64,000 bases of DNA from Paenibacillus etheri (GCF_001012825.1 NZ_LCZJ02000025.1:34441-98440), one strand, 5' to 3'; numbered from the stretch's first letter, positions 18,412-27,981 are shown. Notes: generated from the sequence alone by a model not told the origin. A program made the numbers and translations.

Positions 18412-18459
18412 AAAACGCCAACACATAGATGCTAATTAGCGCATCGTGTTTGACGTTTT
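18412..18459. terminator. Terminator of the HEAT-repeat gene
   Basis: A long interrupted hairpin (AAAACGTCAAACACGATG.. paired with ..CTATGTGTTGGCGTTTT) ends in a six-T run on the minus strand, just behind the stop at 18490. An A-rich partner on the other side would also allow plus-strand use. Confidence 0.75.
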
Positions 18460-18489
18460 ATCTTTCACTCTAAAAGTGATACTTAATAT

Positions 18490-19302
18490 TCAACACAGAT
18501 CAGTAATACTCCTTGTAGCCCGGGTTACAATCCGCTTCGTTTCCTTGGAGTCCGAAGAATTTAACCACTTCTCGCTAAGCTGTATCACCCAGTCTGGATT
18601 ACTTTTACTCGCATCGTTCAACCAATTACTTACAGAATCCTGAACGTATTTTGCCGGATCTGACTTAAGTGGTTCTAGTAGCGGAAGTGCTATTGCCGGG
18701 TTTTCTTTGAGCGCAGTAATATGCTTCGCCCATACCCCATGCGGCCGCGTCAACTCGATGGCATATCTCCTTATATTCGTATCTTGATCATGAACCCAGC
18801 TCTCTAAGAACTTAATGGATTCATCCAATTCTGCAATGACCGATTCCCTTAAAGCCATCCATGAAATCTCACGCACCCCAAAATGATCATCCGCTGCAAA
18901 AGGACGGATATCCGTTAGCTTTTGCGATAGACTTAAAGATTGATTTAGACCAATCATATAGGCAGCCCAACAGCGGACACTATCAGAACGATGCTGAGCT
19001 AAAGCTGTGAATACTCGAAATTGTTCTACCTCTGTTTTGCTCTCCAATACCTGTTGCCACTCACGCGCAATGGCGGGTATGAGCTTCATTATTTTCTTTT
19101 CCGATAAATCGCTCAGCCTTTGTAAAATAGGTTTGGATTCCTGTCCAAAGCTTAGCTCGTTCAGCACATTTCCCAGCAGCAAAAGATGATCCACAGCAAG
19201 CCATTCCGTTAGATTCACAGTCTGTAATTGTCCTTTATTCAGTAGTTCTACAACCTCAGCAGGAATATCACTTACTTTTCGAGCGCCCTTCCTATGTTCC
19301 AT
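18490..19302 (-). CDS. HEAT-repeat protein, AlkC/AlkD-like DNA alkylation repair family
   Basis: The 270-residue all-helical protein is built of HEAT-like repeats. The strings SVRCWAAYMIGL, FGVREISWMALRESV, TNIRRYAIELTRPHGVWAKH and KYVQDSVSNWLNDASK match the AlkC/AlkD-like group, which includes glycosylases that remove alkylated purines without base flipping. The RPxGVWxxH segment is typical of that group. The ATG at 19302 is preferred over 19326 because GAAGGGAAG precedes it. It probably acts in the cytoplasm on DNA; enzymatic activity of this member is inferred. It is monocistronic, with a terminator behind it. Confidence 0.75.
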   Translation of the reverse strand: MEHRKGARKVSDIPAEVVELLNKGQLQTVNLTEWLAVDHLLLLGNVLNELSFGQESKPILQRLSDLSEKKIMKLIPAIAREWQQVLESKTEVEQFRVFTALAQHRSDSVRCWAAYMIGLNQSLSLSQKLTDIRPFAADDHFGVREISWMALRESVIAELDESIKFLESWVHDQDTNIRRYAIELTRPHGVWAKHITALKENPAIALPLLEPLKSDPAKYVQDSVSNWLNDASKSNPDWVIQLSEKWLNSSDSKETKRIVTRATRSITDLC

Positions 19303-19414
19303 AGAAATCTTCCCTTCACCTATCATTTTAAAGGCTTGGATAACCTTCTTCTTTTCTCTAGGATACGGGTATTTCTAACTATAAAGATGTAATCTCATTT
19401 ACAACTCATGGTTT

Positions 19415-20095
19415 TTATAAATTTCTTTCCAAGACCTTATCACGATGGATATGTATAGATCTGAATCCTGTCTGAATCACCTCAGCCTTCACCAATTCTT
19501 GTAATGCTACCGTAACCGCTTCTCTGCTCGCACCAATCAAATTAGCGATTTCTTGATGTGACAGTGGAACATTGATTCTGTAATAATTATCCTCTTTCTT
19601 AACCCCTAACTGATCAGATAGCTTTAAAAGAACGCACAATATTTTATCATGCAGATTTCCGATAGCTAGATTTTGCGATAACTGACTCATACTTTTTATT
19701 CGATCGCTCAATACTTGCATTAAGGACATCAAGAATCGAGGGCGGTGAGCTATAAATTCTTCAAATCTTGCAGGATCAATAGTACAGATATGACATTCTT
19801 CCATTGCTTCAATGTAATGAGCTTTGGTTCCAAACGAAATCATATCCATTTCACCAAAAACATTACCCTCACTCAGAATATCCGACGTAAACTGCTTTCC
19901 ATGCGCATTCAAGCGGTATAAGCGAACCTTTCCCTTTTTCACAAAAAATAATCCTTCAGAGAAGGTTGTCGGTGTTTGGATATATGTATTTTTCGGGACT
20001 ACTGTTATTCGAGTTAACTCTTCCATTTCCATTAGATCTTCCAGCGCCAACGATTGAAGCAAATTGAATTGAGATAAATAATGAGTAGTCTCCAT
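19415..20095 (-). CDS. Crp/Fnr family transcriptional regulator
   Basis: The 226-residue protein has an N-terminal cyclic-nucleotide-binding-like barrel (about 20-120; FSEGLFFVKKGKVRLYRLN, then GNVFGEMDMISFG). A dimerisation helix follows (MSLMQVLSDRIKSMSQLSQN), then a winged helix with PLSHQEIANLIGASREAVTVAL as the recognition helix. It lacks the N-terminal cysteine cluster of oxygen-sensing Fnr. The effector is unknown. It is encoded downstream of a monooxygenase gene but separated by a terminator, so the two are probably separate units. Confidence 0.9.
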   Translation of the reverse strand: METTHYLSQFNLLQSLALEDLMEMEELTRITVVPKNTYIQTPTTFSEGLFFVKKGKVRLYRLNAHGKQFTSDILSEGNVFGEMDMISFGTKAHYIEAMEECHICTIDPARFEEFIAHRPRFLMSLMQVLSDRIKSMSQLSQNLAIGNLHDKILCVLLKLSDQLGVKKEDNYYRINVPLSHQEIANLIGASREAVTVALQELVKAEVIQTGFRSIHIHRDKVLERNL

Positions 20096-20148
20096 TGCCC
20101 CTCCTAATTCGTAAAACGTTATTCATTACTTTAGTATACATTACAAAA

Positions 20149-20173
20149 AAGCCACGTCCTAAGGACGCAGCTT
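20149..20173 (-). terminator. Terminator of the LLM monooxygenase gene
   Basis: The hairpin AAGCTGCGTCC/GGACGTGGCTT is followed by TTTTTT on the minus strand. Confidence 0.8.
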
Positions 20174-20178
20174 ATACG

Positions 20179-21234
20179 TTAACGATTACTTGCTTCCCAG
20201 CGCGCTACTTCTTCACGAACACGAGGGGCTACTTCCGTTCCCAGCAGTCTAATCGCCTGCATAACATCCTTATGAGGCATTGTACCGTGGGGCATATGTA
20301 AGAAGAATCGGGTAATTCCCACATGCTTGCGTAGATGAATGATTTTGTTAGCAACGGTTTCTGGATCGCCTACATACAGAGCGCCATCAAAGCTGCAAGC
20401 TGCATCATAATCGGAACGATGGTATGGCGGTGTACCTTTTTCCTTCGCCCGCACATTGGTCCGAGCATGCGTTGAAGGGAAAAACTTCTCCAGGGCTAAC
20501 TCGTTAGTCTCTGCAATAAACCCGTGTGAGTGTGAGGCAATAGGCAGGCTTGAAATATCATAACCGGCCTCAGCCGCTGCTTTTTTGTAGAGCTGCACAT
20601 GCTTCGCATAATCAAGCGGCTGAACATTTCCAATGATCGCCAAAACAAAAGGCAAACCTAATGCCCCTGTGCGGATCGCAGACTCTGGACTTCCTGCACT
20701 CCCAATCCAAATCGGTAACGGATCTTGAACCGGACGCGGGTAAATACCCAGATTGTTTATGGCCGCTCGATGTTTGCCACTCCAGCTTACTTTTTCTGAC
20801 TTTTGGATGGCTAATAACAATTCCAGCTTCTCATTAAAGAGTTCTTCATAATCTTTCAGATCATAGCCGAATAATGGAAAAGATTCCGTAAACGAACCAC
20901 GGCCGATCATAATTTCTGCACGTCCGTTTGATATTCCGTCCAGCGTTGCAAAGTCTTGAAATACACGAACGGGATCTGCTGAGGACAAGATCATTACGGC
21001 ACTGGTCAGCCGAATCTTAGAAGTCAACGATGCCGCCGCAGCTAACACCACCGCAGGGGATGAAGCCGCATAATCATGACGATGATGCTCACCCACTCCG
21101 TATACATCTAGTCCCACCTCTTCGGCAAGTACAATTTCCTCCACTACTTCACGTAATCGCTCTGCATGACTAATTGTCTCACCCGTTTGGACATCAGGGG
21201 TTGTCTCGACAAATGTGCTAATTCCAAGTTCCAC
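20179..21234 (-). CDS. LLM-class flavin-dependent oxidoreductase (luciferase-like monooxygenase)
   Basis: The 351-residue TIM-barrel flavoenzyme opens with MELGISTFVETTPD and then carries GLDVYGVGEHHRHDYAASSP, ADPVRVFQDFATLDGISNGR and GRAEIMIGRGSFTESFPLFG. These are the hallmark blocks of the bacterial luciferase-like superfamily that uses reduced FMN or F420-type flavin. PLPIWIGSAGSPES forms the later barrel strand. The substrate is not indicated. The ATG at 21234 is preceded by an AGGAGG-like site. Upstream at 21281-21308 is a TGTAATT/AATTACA inverted repeat that may be an operator. Related genes are often controlled by MarR or HxlR proteins, but none is adjacent here. Confidence 0.9.
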   Translation of the reverse strand: MELGISTFVETTPDVQTGETISHAERLREVVEEIVLAEEVGLDVYGVGEHHRHDYAASSPAVVLAAAASLTSKIRLTSAVMILSSADPVRVFQDFATLDGISNGRAEIMIGRGSFTESFPLFGYDLKDYEELFNEKLELLLAIQKSEKVSWSGKHRAAINNLGIYPRPVQDPLPIWIGSAGSPESAIRTGALGLPFVLAIIGNVQPLDYAKHVQLYKKAAAEAGYDISSLPIASHSHGFIAETNELALEKFFPSTHARTNVRAKEKGTPPYHRSDYDAACSFDGALYVGDPETVANKIIHLRKHVGITRFFLHMPHGTMPHKDVMQAIRLLGTEVAPRVREEVARWEASNR

Positions 21235-21280
21235 TTTTCATTTCCTCCTAATGTTCTGCGCGACTGCATTATTCTCTAGA

Positions 21281-21308
21281 TGTAATTGGTTAATTATTCA
21301 TAATTACA
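21281..21308. promoter_or_regulatory. Inverted repeat upstream of the LLM gene, possible operator
   Basis: TGTAATT (21281-21287) and AATTACA (21302-21308) face each other across 14 AT-rich bases about 50 bases from the start codon. The remaining gene-free DNA up to 21580 shows nothing further that I can name. Confidence 0.4.
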
Positions 21309-21581
21309 TTTAATCAAGAAACCAATTATAATAGGATTCCCCGATAATTCCAACTATTTCAGTTCCCGTCGATCATTGATCGAACTGAGGAGCCCTTATT
21401 TCTATGATTCTGATCATTTGCTAGATTATCGGAATCAGATACAGCTATTTGCTCAAAACAGCATCCAATAAGCAGCAAACGAAAAAGCGCAATTGTACTT
21501 TTTAAAACTATTTAACTTTTTTAATAAGAATTGAAGGTGTGTAACTATTACGATGTAATAGCCATTTACCAAGAGAATATT

Positions 21582-21622
21582 AAAAGACCACTATCACCTA
21601 AAAAAAGGAATGTTAGTGGTCC
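21582..21622 (-). terminator. Probable terminator at the end of the exopolysaccharide cluster
   Basis: GACCACTA (21586-21593) pairs with TAGTGGTC (21614-21621). The minus strand continues into TTTTAATATT. It lies just behind the last gene of the cluster. Confidence 0.6.
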
Positions 21623-21630
21623 ATTTATAG

Positions 21631-22749
21631 CTAATTTATGTTCCCAATGCTTGAGCTAATGGGCTTATCCAGCGGTTTCGGAGGTTTTCTCTGATTGATT
21701 CCAATCCCGATTCGTCCGAATACAAAGGCTCCGCCTGGTATGCGATTCGCGAGATTCATGATGATCGCAGAGCCTACCACACACCCGATAAATTGCAGCA
21801 GAACACTGAAGAGTCCAAGGTTTTGCAACCCGAATGAAGATGGAATTTTGACAAACAAAGCCAACAGTAACGGGTGAAGCAAGTATATGCCGAAGGAGTA
21901 TCTACTGCTCCACTCTAGCACGCGCGGCACTTTTTTTAATGAAGAAGCTACTGTGAAGAGTAATAGAATCATGCTCATAGCGAAAAGTAACATATCGATT
22001 CTCTTAGAACTATGCGCCGTAATCCAGCCTTTTCCGTTCACGAACAGTACTAGCGCCCCTGTTAGAACCGGAAGCATGTAGACAACTAATCGGAACTGTT
22101 TTAATTTTTCCCGGAACCAACTCTCATGTCGCCCCAAGTAGTACGCTACAGTAAAGTAGAAAATCCAGCCCGGAGAGAATATCCAATACATTTTATCCCA
22201 GAAATAATGAGCGGCTACTGTATCCACGGGTTTGGTGAAGTTGAAAAAACCTAAATACACTACGTTTATAACGAATGAGGCAATCAGTATAGAGCGTGGA
22301 GTGAATTTTTTGGCATGCTTTTGAAATAAGAGGAACAATGCATAAAACTGAAAAATAATGAGGATAAAGTAGCCATGAAAATCGCCAAGTAACAAATGAC
22401 GCCAGAGGAAATACCAAAAAGCCTGAAGAAGCGGAATCCCTTCACTACTCGCCATATCCAACCCTTTTAAACCTGCGTACAAAGCCCCGAAAAAAAAGTA
22501 GGGAAGCATTATATACTTGATTCGTTTCTCCCAAAATCTCGCGGGAATTCCATCTGGGTAAGCAAAAGACAATACAAATTGAGAGATAAATACGAATACT
22601 GGCGTGCCAAACGTAAGCAGTAGACCCACCGACTCCACCCAAGGTGTATTTCCATCATCATAGACGCGATATAAAGCATGCAGCAGCGCTATACTCAGGC
22701 AGGCTATACTACGCAGAACAAACATTTCCGAATTCAATTTTCGTTCCAT
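21631..22749 (-). CDS. Membrane acyltransferase, acyltransferase-3 family (polysaccharide O-acetylation)
   Basis: The 372-residue integral membrane protein has about ten hydrophobic segments. The first carries the family pattern RSIACLSIALLHALYRVYDDG, with the conserved R and H expected for transferring acyl groups across the membrane. It ends in a basic soluble tail. OafA/WecH-type enzymes decorate surface polysaccharides with acetyl or succinyl groups. As the last gene of the cluster, 27 bases after the epimerase, it probably modifies the exported polymer. The ATG at 22749 has GAAAGGGG before it. Confidence 0.85.
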   Translation of the reverse strand: MERKLNSEMFVLRSIACLSIALLHALYRVYDDGNTPWVESVGLLLTFGTPVFVFISQFVLSFAYPDGIPARFWEKRIKYIMLPYFFFGALYAGLKGLDMASSEGIPLLQAFWYFLWRHLLLGDFHGYFILIIFQFYALFLLFQKHAKKFTPRSILIASFVINVVYLGFFNFTKPVDTVAAHYFWDKMYWIFSPGWIFYFTVAYYLGRHESWFREKLKQFRLVVYMLPVLTGALVLFVNGKGWITAHSSKRIDMLLFAMSMILLLFTVASSLKKVPRVLEWSSRYSFGIYLLHPLLLALFVKIPSSFGLQNLGLFSVLLQFIGCVVGSAIIMNLANRIPGGAFVFGRIGIGINQRKPPKPLDKPISSSIGNIN

Positions 22750-22776
22750 GGGGCTGACCCCTTTCGCTATTTGCGT

Positions 22777-23721
22777 TTAATGGTCCACAGCACTGCCTAC
22801 AGTCAATCGGGCTGCAATCGTCTTCTCCAATCCTTGGTGAAGGTCATGGTTAGGAGACCAAGACATCAACTCATTAGCTTTCCTATTGTTTAAGTAGCTG
22901 TGAAGAATATCTCCCGGCCGAGCCTGTTCATGAATTGTTTGGGAATCTCGACCTGTAATACCGCCTATCATCTCAACAATTGAATTAATTGAGGTAGCCA
23001 CCCCACAGCTAATATTCATGATATGATTATCCACTTTGTCATCTGTACGAGCTGCATCTACAAACGCCTGTGCGACATCCTCAACATAGACAAAATCCCT
23101 GGTCTGTTCTCCATCCCCATAGACCACAAGCTCCTTGCCTTGCTTCATGCGATCCAGAAAAATCGAAACGACACCCGCTTCACCATGTGAGCTTTGCCGA
23201 GGTCCATATACGTTGGCAAGACGAAGAATGGTGTACTTCAGCCCGTGCATGCTGGCAAACATACGAATATAGGACTCAGGAACGCTTTTGGATACCCCAT
23301 AACAAGATTCAGGATTTAGGGGATGTTTCTCGTCAATGCTCAAATATTCAGGATTACCATATACGGCGGCCGATGAGGCGTACACGATCTTGTTAACCTG
23401 ATGAGCCTCACACATCCGCAGGACATTTAGTGTGCCAACAATATTCACATTCGCATCAAACAATGGATTCCGCTGTGATTCTCTTACGTCGATCTGTGCA
23501 GCCAGATGAATGACCACATCCGGTTTCTCTCGGATAAAGACCTCACTGAGTGTCTCATCCCGAATATCGTACGGATATAGAAGAGCGGAAGGATTTCTAT
23601 AGATTGAGCCGGAAGCGCCCGATAAATTATCTACAATTACAGTTTCAATCCCTTCTCTTATAAGCTGATCGACAACATGTGACCCAATAAAACCAAGTCC
23701 CCCAGTTACTAACACCTTCAA
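22777..23721 (-). CDS. NAD-dependent epimerase/dehydratase, UDP-glucose 4-epimerase (GalE)-like
   Basis: The 314-residue extended SDR starts at a TTG (23721) behind AAAGGAG. The nucleotide-binding motif TGGLGFIGSHV is at residue 6. The catalytic SSAAVYG block and the YGVSK Tyr-Lys pair lie near 115-145. Substrate-side blocks are LRLANVYGPRQ and VVYGDGEQTRDFVYVEDVA. Members interconvert UDP-hexoses or N-acetylhexosamines; which sugar is used here cannot be told. It follows the oppositely oriented beta-helix gene, so it may need its own promoter in 23722-23916, where I see no clear hexamers. Confidence 0.9.
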   Translation of the reverse strand: MKVLVTGGLGFIGSHVVDQLIREGIETVIVDNLSGASGSIYRNPSALLYPYDIRDETLSEVFIREKPDVVIHLAAQIDVRESQRNPLFDANVNIVGTLNVLRMCEAHQVNKIVYASSAAVYGNPEYLSIDEKHPLNPESCYGVSKSVPESYIRMFASMHGLKYTILRLANVYGPRQSSHGEAGVVSIFLDRMKQGKELVVYGDGEQTRDFVYVEDVAQAFVDAARTDDKVDNHIMNISCGVATSINSIVEMIGGITGRDSQTIHEQARPGDILHSYLNNRKANELMSWSPNHDLHQGLEKTIAARLTVGSAVDH

Positions 23722-23916
23722 ATAAAAAACTCCTTTCGCCCTTTAAGAGTGCTCTTTGTACCGTGCATCTGTAGAAAAGTTCACATAAAATACTTAAGAA
23801 GAAACGATGTTGCCATCCTTTATGGACAACAACCGTTACTCGTAGAAATATAGGGACGATATATAACCTGAAACTTAGCCTTATATTTCAAATCAAATAA
23901 TAAAGGAGTGAAGTAT

Positions 23917-25563
23917 ATGGCAACTGCACCTATTCCAGATAATTCTGTAACAACGTCCGTTATTGTGGACGGCGCGGTCACTTCTATTAAATTAGACCCT
24001 GAAACTAACGGTTACGTGAATGTTCGATCCTATGGAGCTACAGGGAATGGTACTAAAGATGACACCGTCTCGATTCAGAATGCAATCAATGCCGGAAATG
24101 CCAAACGCAAGGTTGTTATTTTCCCGCCTGGTGTATATAAAGTATCTTCAGGTCGCATGCGTAATCCTTCCAGCCTTGAATGGTGGTGTCTTCGCATTCC
24201 AACCGGAACTAGCCTAAGCTTTGAATCAGGGTCTAAGCTGTTATTGGCTTCGAACCCACCATCAGATACTAGAGTACTTGTCATCTTAAATGCTTCTAAT
24301 ATCACGATAACGGGCGCTCTCGAAATTGATGGAAGTGCTTCGACTGTGAAATCAAACGTCAACGATCAGCTTCACGGCTTGTTCATTTCTTCTTCGCAAA
24401 ATATATCCATCGAATCGGTGTACTCCCATGATTGCTACGGTGATAATATTTTTATTGGAGGTACGGAAGAAATTCCATCCGTTAATGTGCAGATCGGGTA
24501 TGCGCGCTGTGAAACGGCTGGGCGTAAGAACTTCGTCATCCATTTTGTAGATCAACTTCATGTCAACAGAGCCGTCTTAAACAACAGTCGTGGTGGAGCG
24601 CCTAGCTTCACTGGAGCTAACTCTTTAGATTTGGAACCCGATGAGTTCAAAGGAACACGCAGCTTTTATCAACGCTTCGACTCCTTGACTACCACTGGTT
24701 TCGGTAATGATCTGTCGGCAGGACTTACAGATGAAATCGCTAGACTTTGGACGCTCGACATCGGTTCACTTGATATGCGTGTTGCTGGATCCGTAAGTCC
24801 AGCATTACTGTCTTATGGACTGACTATGAAAGTAAGTCATTTGTCTATTCGTTCCACAGATCATAAAGCCAGTTACGGTTTGCAGACGATATATTCGCAA
24901 CTTATTGACATCGCTAGCGCAAAGTTCGATGGCATCGGCGGCCCTGCCATTTATGCTGCGTTTAATGCTGCTGGAGGTAAACCAAGATTGCATATCGGAT
25001 CGTTAGGAGTATACGGCTCAGGCTCCACCTTAGCTAGCGGAGTCCGAATCGACGGAGGAGATCTTTATGTGGGGACAATGGATGTACAGGATCTAGTAGG
25101 GAGTACTTTATTCTTGTTCGCTACGCAATCAGACACGATGGTTACTGTTGACAATATGATCGTTCGTAACAGCGGGACTAATCAGGTAGTACTAGTCTCT
25201 TCTTATGGCTCATCTAAACCATTCTTGCATTTGAACAATGTAGCGGTGTTTGATACCCGTTCAGTAAAGGTAAAACGCATTCTAGAATTTGAAACGTTGG
25301 TTGCCATGCAAGGTACTTCCCTTGGCACCATGTATAATCCGTATGCTTTAACGGAATGGTTCTCTACCTACGGCAACTTTAAAAGGGCCGTCCGACTCGT
25401 TGGTGGAACATTACTTCCTGCAGTATTCATCGTGGAAGATTCGCCCGAGGGAACTATAACCGCTCCGATTGGCAGTCTGGCTATGCGAACAGATGGTGTA
25501 GCTAAAGCCACTTTTTATGTGAAAGAAAGCGGAAACGGTGCTAACGGTTGGGTTGCCAAGTAA
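23917..25563 (+). CDS. Right-handed beta-helix protein (GH28/pectate lyase superfamily), embedded in the EPS cluster
   Basis: The product is 548 residues from an ATG at 23917, eight bases after GGAG. An N-terminal ~35-residue segment leads into NVRSYGATGNGTKDDTVSIQ, the standard entry motif of pectate-lyase-3/GH28-type beta-helices. Many short beta-strand repeats follow (ASNITITGALEIDGSAS, GLFISSSQNISIESVYS). There is no evident signal peptide, so export, if any, is non-classical. The N-terminal VTTSVIVDGAVTSIKLDP resembles phage tail-spike and capsular depolymerase entry regions. It is the only plus-strand gene in the cluster and stops four bases from the stop of the convergent aminotransferase. 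It may trim or bind the polymer; catalytic residues could not be assigned. Confidence 0.8.
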   Translation: MATAPIPDNSVTTSVIVDGAVTSIKLDPETNGYVNVRSYGATGNGTKDDTVSIQNAINAGNAKRKVVIFPPGVYKVSSGRMRNPSSLEWWCLRIPTGTSLSFESGSKLLLASNPPSDTRVLVILNASNITITGALEIDGSASTVKSNVNDQLHGLFISSSQNISIESVYSHDCYGDNIFIGGTEEIPSVNVQIGYARCETAGRKNFVIHFVDQLHVNRAVLNNSRGGAPSFTGANSLDLEPDEFKGTRSFYQRFDSLTTTGFGNDLSAGLTDEIARLWTLDIGSLDMRVAGSVSPALLSYGLTMKVSHLSIRSTDHKASYGLQTIYSQLIDIASAKFDGIGGPAIYAAFNAAGGKPRLHIGSLGVYGSGSTLASGVRIDGGDLYVGTMDVQDLVGSTLFLFATQSDTMVTVDNMIVRNSGTNQVVLVSSYGSSKPFLHLNNVAVFDTRSVKVKRILEFETLVAMQGTSLGTMYNPYALTEWFSTYGNFKRAVRLVGGTLLPAVFIVEDSPEGTITAPIGSLAMRTDGVAKATFYVKESGNGANGWVAK

Positions 25564-25567
25564 TCTT

Positions 25568-26734
25568 TCAGCGGTTCTGTATGCATGACTCTATCGCATC
25601 CATTACACGTGCTAGATCATCATCCGATAAGGAGCTTCCAGAGGGTAGACATACACCTTTTGTGAACAATTGATCAGATACACTATGACCCTCCATGTAT
25701 GGATAATAGAAGGCGTTCTCGAACAGAGGTTGCAAATGTAGTGGTTTCCATACAGGTCTAGCTTCAATATTGTTAAAATCCAGGCACTTTAAGAGTTGAT
25801 TAGCGGAGAATCCAGCAATCTCATCATCAATTGTTAGCGCACTTAACCAGCGTGTACTTCGACAATTAGGCGCTTCCGGCATAAAATGAAGACCAGGAAT
25901 GGATCCCAGTCGCTCTGAGTACACTCGGGAAATATGTCTACGTCGCTTGACTCTTTCCTCTAGTAGCTCCAGTTGCCCCCGGCCTATAGCTGCCAACAGG
26001 TTACTGAGACGGTAGTTATAACCCATTTCGGAATGCTGATAATGTGGTGCAGTATCACGTGCTTGCGTAGACCAAAAACGGGCTTGTTCTAATGCATCGG
26101 TATCATCCGACACAAGCATACCTCCACCTGAGGTTGTAATAATTTTATTTCCGTTGAAAGAATAGATTCCGAAGCGCCCCCAAGTCCCACTTGCCTTTCC
26201 GTGATAAAAAGCACCTAGTGATTCAGCAGCATCCTCTATCAAAGTTATACCGTAACGATTCGCGATTTCTACAATGGGCTCCATGTCTGCGCTCTGCCCG
26301 TACAAATTGACAACAACGGCTGCTTTAGGGAGTAGCCCTCTGTCATTTAAATCCTGGCAGGCCCGCTGAAAGGCTAGTGGACACATATTCCATGTCTCTG
26401 GTTCTGAGTCTACAAATACAGGTGTAGCCCCCAAATATAGAATAGGATTGGCACTAGCTACGAACGTGAGCGTCGAACAAATCACGTAATCTCCTTGAGA
26501 AACGCCGGCTAGACGTAGTGCAAGATGAATTGCCGCGGTTCCAGAGCTTAACGCAAGTGCACCCTTTGAACCTGTATAGTCGGCCATCTCCCGCTCGAAA
26601 GCATCGACTTGTGGTCCAATGGGAGCGATCCAGCCAGAGTGAATCGCATCCTCCAAATAAGCCTGTTCACGTCCACTTACATGGGGTGGAGATAACAAGA
26701 TTCGTGGTAGAATGCTTGGTTGAATAATACTCAT
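25568..26734 (-). CDS. PLP-dependent aminotransferase, DegT/DnrJ/EryC1/StrS family (EpsN-like)
   Basis: The 388-residue sugar aminotransferase carries the family blocks FEREMADYTGSKGALALSSG, FVDSEPETWNM and LIEDAAESLGAFYHG. The lysine that binds PLP lies in YSFNGNKIITTSGGG near residue 190. Enzymes of this family add an amino group to a keto-sugar nucleotide, here most likely the 4-keto sugar made by the 30561-32471 dehydratase. The pairing matches epsC/epsN logic in B. subtilis and would build an N-acetylated deoxy-amino sugar. An ATG at 26734 with AAAGGAG starts it. Confidence 0.93.
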   Translation of the reverse strand: MSIIQPSILPRILLSPPHVSGREQAYLEDAIHSGWIAPIGPQVDAFEREMADYTGSKGALALSSGTAAIHLALRLAGVSQGDYVICSTLTFVASANPILYLGATPVFVDSEPETWNMCPLAFQRACQDLNDRGLLPKAAVVVNLYGQSADMEPIVEIANRYGITLIEDAAESLGAFYHGKASGTWGRFGIYSFNGNKIITTSGGGMLVSDDTDALEQARFWSTQARDTAPHYQHSEMGYNYRLSNLLAAIGRGQLELLEERVKRRRHISRVYSERLGSIPGLHFMPEAPNCRSTRWLSALTIDDEIAGFSANQLLKCLDFNNIEARPVWKPLHLQPLFENAFYYPYMEGHSVSDQLFTKGVCLPSGSSLSDDDLARVMDAIESCIQNR

Positions 26735-26793
26735 GCCTTGCTCCTTTCTCCATTTGGATGCTTTAATCCAGATGGATTACATATCTTATTGAC

Positions 26794-27903
26794 TTACTTC
26801 AGAGCGTGGTCCATGATATTTTGATTCAAAAAAAAGGGATGCCGGTAGAGTGGAAAGTAATTCCCCGCAATCTCAGTGTCACAGAGCGATATTATACGTT
26901 CATACACCTCAGGGAAAAATATTCGCTTACCTAAGTAATAGTCCAGTGGCTCTAGTTGAGTAGCGAATCTTAGTTTGAAGTGAAACAGTTCGTCATTACC
27001 CTTATATCCGCCACCGAGATGGAATTTTTCGTATCCATTCTCCATTCCCCACACGGCTGCTGAATGGATAAGAAATTTGGTGGGTGACCACTGCAGATAA
27101 GCACGATCCCAACCACATAAGTGATAGTGCATCCATGGTCGATCAAGGAGAACAATACTGGCCGCTACAGCCTTCTCCCCATCCATCGCCTCGAACAGCG
27201 CTACCCGTCCGTCTAGCAAAAGGCTTGTATCTTCTATAAATTTTTGAGGAAAATAATAAAAGGGATCTGCTTGTAAATCATGTAACGTACCGTAATATAA
27301 TTCGGTGAAAGGCTCGATTCGATCCTTAAGATCCGACTTTCGAATAGTGAATGGCGCTGACTTTAACTTACGAATATTTCTTCTATGATTGCTGCCATAG
27401 TTCTGAATTAGCGCTGACTCTGAGCCAACTGTCAAATCCATATAAACTGTATTCCGATTCAACTCCGTAGTAAGCCCGTCTTGGAATTCGGTGGCATTGC
27501 CTATGAAAGGATGAAATCTTACAAACTCGGTCATTATCCTTTTCTCTCTGCAGTAATCTGTGAACGTCTCACTGAATTGTCTGTACAGCTCCGTTCGTTC
27601 CGCACCAACAGGCACATTAGATATCGGTCCCCCGTAGCCATAAGGTGTGCTAATGTCGTACCATTCTCCTTCAAGTCCCAGTTGAATGACTGCGGGAAGA
27701 TGGCTTATGGAGCGAAGTAAGTAAGGATAAATGATGAGCTTCTCACCCTGCTTAAAAACAAACAACTCTGCCTGTTGATGATCATCATCCTCGAACAGCC
27801 GAAAAAAATCTGCTGCGAAATAGATATCCTTCTTATCCATCTGATTCAAATAAGTATCCCATTCTTCAGAATGCGAGCTATTAAGCACAATGAAATTACT
27901 CAT
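26794..27903 (-). CDS. FemAB/BioF2-like GNAT-fold acyl- or aminoacyltransferase
   Basis: The 369-residue protein starts at an ATG (27903) after AGGAGG; an upstream in-frame start at 27957 has no such site. It shows the double-GNAT FemAB/'BioF2-like acetyltransferase' layout. Landmarks are STPYGYGGPISN near 95, NHRRNIRKLKSA near 178, YYGTLHDLQADPFYYFP, and a C-terminal KFHLGGGYKGNDELFHFK. FemX-type members add amino acids to lipid-linked precursors; relatives in polysaccharide clusters are thought to transfer acyl or aminoacyl groups to sugars. Here it lies between the aminotransferase and a second GNAT gene, which suits N-acylation of the amino sugar. Its substrate is inferred. Confidence 0.8.
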   Translation of the reverse strand: MSNFIVLNSSHSEEWDTYLNQMDKKDIYFAADFFRLFEDDDHQQAELFVFKQGEKLIIYPYLLRSISHLPAVIQLGLEGEWYDISTPYGYGGPISNVPVGAERTELYRQFSETFTDYCREKRIMTEFVRFHPFIGNATEFQDGLTTELNRNTVYMDLTVGSESALIQNYGSNHRRNIRKLKSAPFTIRKSDLKDRIEPFTELYYGTLHDLQADPFYYFPQKFIEDTSLLLDGRVALFEAMDGEKAVAASIVLLDRPWMHYHLCGWDRAYLQWSPTKFLIHSAAVWGMENGYEKFHLGGGYKGNDELFHFKLRFATQLEPLDYYLGKRIFFPEVYERIISLCDTEIAGNYFPLYRHPFFLNQNIMDHALK

Positions 27904-27981
27904 ACGTCGCCTCCTAAAAGTTATGTTAACGTATGCTTCCTTGAGGTACTTCGACAAAACTTACTTCGGAAGCATTCGCCG

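Noticed and set aside
18089-18424. 111-codon open frame on the minus strand between tyrS and the HEAT gene
   Set aside because: Its first codons are the T-tract and stem of a terminator and its last codons overlap the tyrS promoter and T-box start; no ribosome site and no recognisable domain. At most a remnant.
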